This document shows positions 58,967-64,000 of a stretch of DNA of 64,000 bases, one piece after another. A model generated the notes under the pieces. That model made no database searches, was not told the DNA's origin, and saw only the letters and a list, made by a program, of their open reading frames with translations. Position 1 is the first letter of the stretch, and the number at the start of each line of letters is the position of its first letter. Position numbers and translations under genes: made by a program. The DNA is from Arthrobacter terricola (lineage in GTDB: Bacteria; Actinomycetota; Actinomycetes; Actinomycetales; Micrococcaceae): NCBI RefSeq assembly GCF_004354015.1, contig NZ_SMRU01000026.1:27551-91550 (forward strand). The letters run 5' to 3'.

Positions 58967-59932
58967 GTGCGATCCCCCGAATCCCCCGTCCTCACCATCG
59001 AAGGACTCATCAAGGACGTCGGCCCGCTGGCTTCACTTGACGGCAAGATGCTCCGCGTCGTGAGCGGACTGTCCTTGTTCGCCGAACGCGGCCAGATTAC
59101 CGCCCTGCTGGGCGCCAACGGAGCCGGCAAAACAACAACGCTCGAGTGCGCGCAAGGGCTGCAGAAGCGCACCGGAGGCCATATCGGACTCCTCGGCGAG
59201 GACCCGGATTCCGCCGGAGCCGGACTGCGCTCCCGCGTCGGCGTGATGCTGCAGGATGGCGGCTTGCCGCCGTCGGCCCGTCCCATACCGCTTCTCCGCC
59301 ATATTTCCGGCATGTACGAAAACCCGTTGCCCCTTGAGCCGCTCGTCGAACGCCTGGGCATCGACACCTTCGCCCGTACCGGCGTCCGCAGGCTGTCCGG
59401 AGGACAGAAACAGCGCCTCTCACTGGCCGCCGCCCTGATCGGAAACCCGGAAGTCCTCTTCCTGGACGAGCCCAGCGCCGGCCTTGACCCCCAATCCCGG
59501 CAGATCGTCTTCGAGCTCATTGCCGAATTGCGCGACGCCGGCATGGGCATCATCCTGACCACCCACCTGATGGATGACGCCCAAAGGCTCGCCGACTACG
59601 TGTACATCATCGACGCCGGACGCAATGTTGCCGAGGGAACTGTGGCCGAATTGCTAAGCCACGGCCACGACGCCATGGACGGGATCACGGAACGCACACT
59701 GTACTTTGACGCACCGGCTGGCCTCGACATCGCCGGAGCACTTGGCAGCGAAGTGACAGTCACCGAAAGCCGCGCAGGCAGTTACTCGGTTTCCGGAACA
59801 CTGACCCCGCAGCACTTGGCAAAGCTCACGGCATGGTGGGCCGAGAAGGGAATAATGCCGGTGTCGCTTCGCCTGGAAGCCCGCAGCCTCGAAGACGTTT
59901 TCCTGGACATCTCCGGAAGGGACATCCGATGA
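58967..59932 (+). CDS. ABC exporter ATP-binding protein
   Basis: ATPase of 321 residues of the drug/antibiotic exporter (DrrA-like) type. Walker A GANGAGKTTTLECAQGLQ, signature LSGGQKQRLSLAAAL, Walker B VLFLDEPSAGLDPQSR and switch His in ILTTHLMDDAQ. A C-terminal 90-residue extension (DAPAGLDIAGALGSEVTVTE) is typical of this group. Its stop overlaps the start of the permease gene. The same neighbourhood of suf, ABC exporter, ctaA/ctaB and tkt is conserved in actinobacteria. Confidence 0.9.
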   Translation: MRSPESPVLTIEGLIKDVGPLASLDGKMLRVVSGLSLFAERGQITALLGANGAGKTTTLECAQGLQKRTGGHIGLLGEDPDSAGAGLRSRVGVMLQDGGLPPSARPIPLLRHISGMYENPLPLEPLVERLGIDTFARTGVRRLSGGQKQRLSLAAALIGNPEVLFLDEPSAGLDPQSRQIVFELIAELRDAGMGIILTTHLMDDAQRLADYVYIIDAGRNVAEGTVAELLSHGHDAMDGITERTLYFDAPAGLDIAGALGSEVTVTESRAGSYSVSGTLTPQHLAKLTAWWAEKGIMPVSLRLEARSLEDVFLDISGRDIR

Positions 59933-60705
59933 CCAGCCCATTGCCCGTGCTCGAGACCAAGCACGCGGGCCCCGCTCCCCTGTTTCGCCGGATCCTCCTC
60001 CAGGGCCGCTACGAGACCATCACGATGATCCGAAACGGCGAACAGCTGATCCTCGCGATCATCCTGCCGCTCCTGGCACTCGTCGGGCTCACTGTCACAC
60101 CGTTGCTGGACGGCCTGGGAAGCAGCCGCGTGGATATCGCCGTGCCGGGCATCCTCGCCTTATGCGCCATGTCCACCGCGTTCACAGGCCAAGGCATTGC
60201 CACCGGTTTCGACCGCCGCTACGGAGTGCTGCGCTTCCTCTCGACCACCCCTCTGGGGCGGACCGGCCTCATTGTCGGCAAGATCCTGGCCGTCCTTGCG
60301 GTTCTGGTCCTCCAGGTCCTCATCGTCAGCGTCGTTGCCGCCCTCCTTGGCTGGCATCCGCGTCCTGAAGGTTGGCTGCCTGGATTGTGCCTCTTGATCC
60401 TCGGCGCGGCAGCGTTCACCGCACTCGGATTGCTGGTAGCCGGCACCGTACGGCCGGAAGCCACCCTCGCCATCACCAACCTGCTGTGGATCCTGCTTGG
60501 CGCCCTCGGTGGAATAGTGGTCCCGGCAGAACGCCTGCCGGCGCTGGCCCAAAACATCGTGCACTTCCTGCCCTCGGGCTCTTTGGGTCAATCGCTCCGC
60601 GACGCTTTCCTCCACGGCACGGTCTCGCTGCCCTACGTGGTGGTATTGCTGCTGTGGACCATTATCCCGGGGGCCGCCGCCGTCCGCTGGTTCAAATGGA
60701 ACTAA
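59929..60705 (+). CDS. ABC-2 type permease
   Basis: Membrane subunit of 258 residues with six hydrophobic segments (e.g. EQLILAIILPLLALVGLTVTPLL; ILAVLAVLVLQVLIVSVVAALLGW). The family signature is in RRYGVLRFLSTTPLGRTGLIVGK. ATG at 59929 overlaps the ATPase stop (ATGA); an in-frame upstream start at 59833 would be inside the ATPase gene and is unlikely. Partner of the upstream ATPase; the substrate is unknown but heme-related roles have been proposed from the ctaA neighbour. Confidence 0.88.
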   Translation: MTSPLPVLETKHAGPAPLFRRILLQGRYETITMIRNGEQLILAIILPLLALVGLTVTPLLDGLGSSRVDIAVPGILALCAMSTAFTGQGIATGFDRRYGVLRFLSTTPLGRTGLIVGKILAVLAVLVLQVLIVSVVAALLGWHPRPEGWLPGLCLLILGAAAFTALGLLVAGTVRPEATLAITNLLWILLGALGGIVVPAERLPALAQNIVHFLPSGSLGQSLRDAFLHGTVSLPYVVVLLLWTIIPGAAAVRWFKWN

Positions 60706-60751
60706 GAACCCGTCGCACCAGCCCGAGTCGAGACCAAGAATTGAGAAACCT

Positions 60752-61696
60752 GTGAGCACGGCTTTCCGCCTTCCGAAGACCTTCCAGCAACTCGTCGCCA
60801 AGCTGCCGACGGAAGTCAACAACACCGTCCGCAGGCTCGCAATGTTGTCACTCATTGGCCAGACGGTACTCGTGGTGACGGGCGGCGCCGTCCGGCTGAC
60901 ATCCTCCGGCCTCGGCTGCCCGACGTGGCCACGTTGTACCAGCGGTTCCCTTGTCAACACCCCGGAGATGGGCATCCACGGCTTCATCGAGTTCGGGAAC
61001 AGGACCCTCACCTTCGTTTTGGCCGCCATTTCGGTGCTCACGCTGGTTTACCTTTGGAACCTCCGCAATGAGCGCCGAGACCTTTTCCTCCTGGCTCTGG
61101 GCCTTCTCGCCAGCATTCCTGCACAGGCGATCATCGGCGGCATTACCGTGCTCTCCAACCTGAACCCATGGGTGGTCGGCCTGCATTTCCTCGTCTCCAT
61201 GGCCCTGATCGTGTTCTCGACCCTCCTCGTCAATCGCGCCTCCGGCCGGACCGGACGCTTCATGACCCGGCAACTGCCAACGATTCCGGGCGCCATGGCT
61301 CCCGTCATGACGGCCGTGGCGTTATTCTCAGCGGTGGCCGTGTGCCTCGGCGTCATCGTGACCGGCGCGGGACCCCACGCCGGCGACGCAAACGCACCCC
61401 GCAATGACCTCGACTGGGATCTCGTCTCGCACATTCACGCCGTTCCGGCATACCTGATCACTGCGGGAACTTTGTTCGCTTGCTACATCGCCTTCCGCAA
61501 GGGAATCAAGGGCTTGTTCCGTTCAGCCGCGCTGATGCTGCTTGGCGTGACCGTACTCCAGGCCGTCATCGGCTTCACCCAGTACTACAACGGCATTCCA
61601 GCGCTCCTCGTCGGGGCGCACATGCTGGGCGCCGCCTTGCTCATGAGCGCGGCAACCAACGCGGCCGACGTCGCACGTTTCAGCCCGAAGGGCTGA
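60752..61696 (+). CDS. ctaA: Heme A synthase (COX15/CtaA)
   Basis: Membrane enzyme of 314 residues that oxidises heme O to heme A for cytochrome aa3 oxidase. Eight membrane segments in two four-helix bundles; heme-ligand histidines lie in MGIHGFIEFGNRTL, GLHFLVSMALIV, SHIHAVPAYLI and GAHMLGAALL. GGAVRLTSSGLGCPTWPRCTSG carries the Cys pair of the extracytoplasmic loop near the heme-edge. GTG start at 60752. It ends at a strong hairpin and is convergent with ctaB. Confidence 0.92.
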   Translation: MSTAFRLPKTFQQLVAKLPTEVNNTVRRLAMLSLIGQTVLVVTGGAVRLTSSGLGCPTWPRCTSGSLVNTPEMGIHGFIEFGNRTLTFVLAAISVLTLVYLWNLRNERRDLFLLALGLLASIPAQAIIGGITVLSNLNPWVVGLHFLVSMALIVFSTLLVNRASGRTGRFMTRQLPTIPGAMAPVMTAVALFSAVAVCLGVIVTGAGPHAGDANAPRNDLDWDLVSHIHAVPAYLITAGTLFACYIAFRKGIKGLFRSAALMLLGVTVLQAVIGFTQYYNGIPALLVGAHMLGAALLMSAATNAADVARFSPKG

Positions 61697-61721
61697 GCGC
61701 CCGAACCGCGCAAAGCCCTGA

Positions 61722-61765
61722 AGCGCCCGACGGCGGAAGCCGGCTTCCGCCGTCGGGCGCTCCTT
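61722..61765 (+). terminator. Terminator after ctaA
   Basis: Perfect 20-bp inverted repeat with no spacer (61722-61741 / 61742-61761), followed by CCTTTT. In RNA the loop would need a few central pairs to open. Confidence 0.85.
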
Positions 61766-61823
61766 TTGGGACCGGACCAGTCCGCAGTTCAGGGAGTTCA
61801 GGCCGGATCTACCGGACCAACGG

Positions 61824-61867
61824 AAAAAGCCCTCGTCCACATGGAACCATGTGGACGAGGGCTTTCT
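61824..61867 (-). terminator. Terminator after ctaB
   Basis: Perfect 19-bp stem (61826-61844 with 61847-61865) and 2-base loop. A-runs and T-runs flank it (AAAAA before, TTTCTCTTT after), so it can act on both strands. Confidence 0.85.
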
Positions 61868-61913
61868 CTTTATGCAGTCACTCCAGGCGGCTGCACAACC
61901 GGCCCGGCGAGTG

Positions 61914-62876
61914 TCAGCCGCCGATGATGGGCGAACCGATAAACGGATCAACTGCCAGGGCGATGAAGAGCAGGGTCAGGTAGCTGATGGAGCCGTGGAA
62001 CACCTTCATGGCACCCTTGTTCGAGACGTCGCCGCTTTGGGCACGGTTGTAGAGCGCGTGTGACTCGTACAGGAACCATCCCCCCGCCAGCACCGCCACG
62101 ATGGTGTAAAGCCATCCTGCACGTCCAACCGGCACCATGAGCAGCGAGCAGGCAACCATGGCCCAGGCGTAGAGAACCACTTGAACGGACACAACTTTGG
62201 CCCCCGCAATCGCGCCCAGCATCGGGACGTTGGCGTTGCGGTAGTCCTCGCCGTAGCGCATCGAGAGAGGCCAGTAGTGCGGCGGAGTCCACAAGAAGAT
62301 CACCATGAAGAGCACGACGGCGGGCAACTCGACGGTGTTGGTCACTGCTGCCCAGGCGATCAATACCGGGAAGCACCCGGCTGCTCCTCCCCAGACGATG
62401 TTCTGGGCGGTGCGGCGCTTGAGGATCATCGTGTAGATGACGACGTAGAAGACAATCGCGCCCAAACCAAGCCAGGCGGACAACGGATTGGCCCCGAACC
62501 ACAGGATGGCGATGGACGCAGCGCCGAGGATCCACGCAAAGACAAGGGCTTCGCGTGGGGTGACTTCTCCCGTCACAAGGGGCCGGTTCTCGGTTCGGTG
62601 CATCAACTTGTCGATATCGCGGTCGATGTAGCAGTTGAACACCCCGGCGCTGCCGGCGGCGAATGCACCTCCCACGAGGGTCGCAAGGATCAAGCCGATG
62701 GAAGGGAACCCGCGCTGGGCAAAAATCATGGTGGGCAGGGTGCTGACCAACAGCAGTTCGATGACGCGCGGTTTGGTCAGTGCCAGATACGCCTTGAACT
62801 TACGGGACAGTCCGGGCTTCCCTGTAGTCGGGGACGCATTGAGGGGCGTATCTGTTGTGCTCACGTTGGCAGTCAC
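61914..62876 (-). CDS. ctaB: Heme O synthase (protoheme IX farnesyltransferase)
   Basis: Membrane prenyltransferase of 320 residues (UbiA family) that adds farnesyl to protoheme for heme O. First Asp-rich motif NCYIDRDIDKLMHRTENRPLVTGEV and second SMRYGEDYRNANVPML. Start TKPRVIELLLVSTLPTM is typical of CtaB. About nine membrane segments. GTG 62876 was chosen as start; GTG 62864 or the upstream ATG 62924 are possible. It is divergent from tkt, 509 bases away, and convergent with ctaA. Confidence 0.93.
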   Translation of the reverse strand: MTANVSTTDTPLNASPTTGKPGLSRKFKAYLALTKPRVIELLLVSTLPTMIFAQRGFPSIGLILATLVGGAFAAGSAGVFNCYIDRDIDKLMHRTENRPLVTGEVTPREALVFAWILGAASIAILWFGANPLSAWLGLGAIVFYVVIYTMILKRRTAQNIVWGGAAGCFPVLIAWAAVTNTVELPAVVLFMVIFLWTPPHYWPLSMRYGEDYRNANVPMLGAIAGAKVVSVQVVLYAWAMVACSLLMVPVGRAGWLYTIVAVLAGGWFLYESHALYNRAQSGDVSNKGAMKVFHGSISYLTLLFIALAVDPFIGSPIIGG

Positions 62877-63385
62877 TCTGTTCTTTGCTCCGGGTTCTCG
62901 CAGCGGCGGCACCCCATCGATCAAGACGCCGCGTCACTGCGCGCGCGTTGGCAACCCAATAGTCGGCAGCCCGGACGTCATGTAAATCCGGACGCGCTTG
63001 GATACCGTGGTTCGATCGAAGGCGCACTCACCGCTGGTGGCCTCCAAATATCATACCGTGGCGGATCCGGGGGCTTGGCACTCGAAACTTTCCTTTGTTT
63101 CCGAAAGTTCACCGGGGCTTTGGCGTCTCCGTGATTCATAAATCGGAATTTGCGTCCACTTTTTGAGATTCCCGCGAAAAAGGGCCGAAAATCGGGCTAA
63201 GCTGTCTGGAGATCAGCACACGCAGGTTTCTGAGAAAGCGTATTCTCAGACGTGCATGTCTGGATGATAGATCAACGTTTCAATGGTGAACGGCTGGTAG
63301 ATACTTCGCAGCGGGCGCCATCTTGTGCCCCATGCCTGCCACGTCCGCATCACTAGCCGTCAGCACAGAGAGGGGCTCGGTTTAC
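62877..63385. other. Divergent control region between ctaB and tkt
   Basis: 509 bases without a gene. It holds AACTTTC/GAAAGTT inverted repeat (63086-63092 and 63103-63109), a palindrome TCTGAGAA-6-TTCTCAGA (63229-63236 and 63243-63250), and two direct copies of TGTCTGGA followed by GAT (about 63204 and 63258). No small gene or known riboswitch was seen. Confidence 0.5.
63229..63250. promoter_or_regulatory. Palindrome in the tkt leader/promoter region
   Basis: 8-bp perfect arms TCTGAGAA / TTCTCAGA with a 6-base centre, about 135 bases before tkt. Could be an operator or a short hairpin in the mRNA leader. Confidence 0.45.
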
Positions 63386-64000
63386 GTGCCACATTTGGAA
63401 GAGCAAGAACTGTCCTGGACCAGCCTGGACCAGCGTGCCGTGGATACGGTTCGTGTTTTGGCTGCTGACGCGGTGGAGAAGGTCGGCAACGGCCACCCGG
63501 GCACGGCGATGAGCCTCGCCCCGGCCGCGTACCTGTTGTTCCAGAAGCTGATGCGCCACGACCCGAAGAACCCGGACTGGATCGGCCGTGACCGGTTCAT
63601 CCTCTCCCCGGGCCACAGCTCCCTGACCCTGTACATCCAGTTGTTCCTGGCCGGCTACGGCCTGGAGCTGAAGGACCTTCAAGCGTTGCGGACCTGGGGT
63701 TCGCTGACCCCGGGCCACCCGGAATACAAGCACACCGCGGGTGTGGAAATCACCACCGGCCCGCTGGGCCAGGGCCTGGCCTCCTCGGTCGGCTTCGCGT
63801 ACTCCCAGCGCCGCCAGCGCGGCCTGTTCGACGCCGACGCCCCGGCCGGCACCTCCCCGTTCGACCACACGATCTGGGTCATCGCCTCCGACGGCGACCT
63901 GCAGGAAGGCGTGACCTCCGAAGCGTCCTCGCTGGCCGGTCACCAGGAACTGGGCAACCTCGTGGTGGTCTACGACGAGAACCACATCAGCATCGAAGAC
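63386..64000 (+). CDS. tkt: Transketolase, 5' part
   Basis: Thiamine-diphosphate enzyme of the pentose phosphate pathway; the first 205 residues are visible and the frame is open to the window edge. It opens VPHLEEQELSWTSLDQRAVDTVRVLAADAVEKVGNGHPGTAMSLAP; then DRFILSPGHSSLTLYIQLFLAGYGLEL and GHPEYKHTAGVEITTGPLGQGLASSVGFAY, and the ThDP/Mg motif IASDGDLQEGVTSEASSLAGH. GTG at 63386 chosen (GAGGGG upstream); an in-frame ATG at 63332 would add 18 residues. Neighbour of ctaB as in other actinobacteria. Confidence 0.93.
   Translation, partial: MPHLEEQELSWTSLDQRAVDTVRVLAADAVEKVGNGHPGTAMSLAPAAYLLFQKLMRHDPKNPDWIGRDRFILSPGHSSLTLYIQLFLAGYGLELKDLQALRTWGSLTPGHPEYKHTAGVEITTGPLGQGLASSVGFAYSQRRQRGLFDADAPAGTSPFDHTIWVIASDGDLQEGVTSEASSLAGHQELGNLVVVYDENHISIED

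Noticed and set aside
63353..63985. Open frame on the minus strand at the window end
   Set aside because: Antisense to transketolase, whose sequence is unmistakable.

Overview
This window is chromosomal DNA of a high-GC actinobacterium, most likely Arthrobacter in the broad sense (Micrococcaceae). Supporting evidence is a complete Pup-proteasome locus, a mycothiol ligase (MshC), an actinobacterial-type glycogen synthase/GlgC pair, a SufR-regulated SUF operon with a Rieske ferredoxin, DUF3099 and DUF5703 proteins, and many genes whose start codon lies 5-8 bases after a TANNNT box (predicted leaderless mRNAs). I see no insertion sequence, prophage, integrase or CRISPR array. The stretch reads as core genome with a few accessory genes.

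Layout. 1-8453 (minus): HAD phosphatase, site-2-type membrane protease, TrmI, then ARC ATPase, Dop, Pup, PrcB and PrcA (cut by the window edge). 8573-9478: a PAC2-family protein next to that locus. 9530-15767: MshC, UppP, aldo/keto reductase, a small acidic protein, a DUF5703 protein, an acyl-CoA dehydrogenase and an M20 peptidase. 16068-16149: tRNA-Leu(GAG). 16356-22954: a fatty-acid cluster (MaoC hydratase, FabG4-type reductase, thiolase, TetR regulator, large acyl-CoA dehydrogenase) with a near-perfect palindrome in the divergent control region. 23099-25804: GlgA/GlgM and GlgC, divergent. 25915-27366: an unusual zinc-knuckle SDR protein. 27446-30849: a transglutaminase / alpha-E / ATP-grasp operon. 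31021-42242: PepN, lipoate ligase family protein, ribosomal protein L31 type B, methyltransferase, an orphan protein, MarR-MFS pair, TrmH-type methylase, TSUP permease, ABC ATPase and SerB. 42329-43966: two SDRs (FabG and an atypical one). 44121-46829: DUF3099, a small Cys protein, SURF1, a YbaK-type deacylase and an SRPBCC protein. 46859-50838: ABC-F protein and the BioYMN biotin transporter. 50852-53489: acyl-CoA ligase and an atypical thiolase. 53680-58857: SUF operon. 58967-62876: ABC exporter, heme A synthase and heme O synthase. 63386-end: transketolase (partial).

How the parts fit. The proteasome genes form one protein-tagging and degradation pathway: Dop activates Pup, ARC unfolds, PrcAB degrades; PafA would be expected beyond base 1. 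SUF, heme A/O synthesis and SURF1 serve Fe-S and cytochrome oxidase assembly. The TetR palindrome probably controls both the thiolase-FabG-MaoC operon and the TetR-acyl-CoA dehydrogenase operon.

The points most worth following up are a dispersed ~65-bp palindromic element present twice (27376-27440 and 53544-53607), the zinc-knuckle SDR lacking the catalytic tyrosine, a thiolase with its second active-site cysteine replaced by serine, the ATP-grasp/alpha-E/transglutaminase module, the SUF operon without sufS/sufU, and the PAC2 protein beside the proteasome genes.
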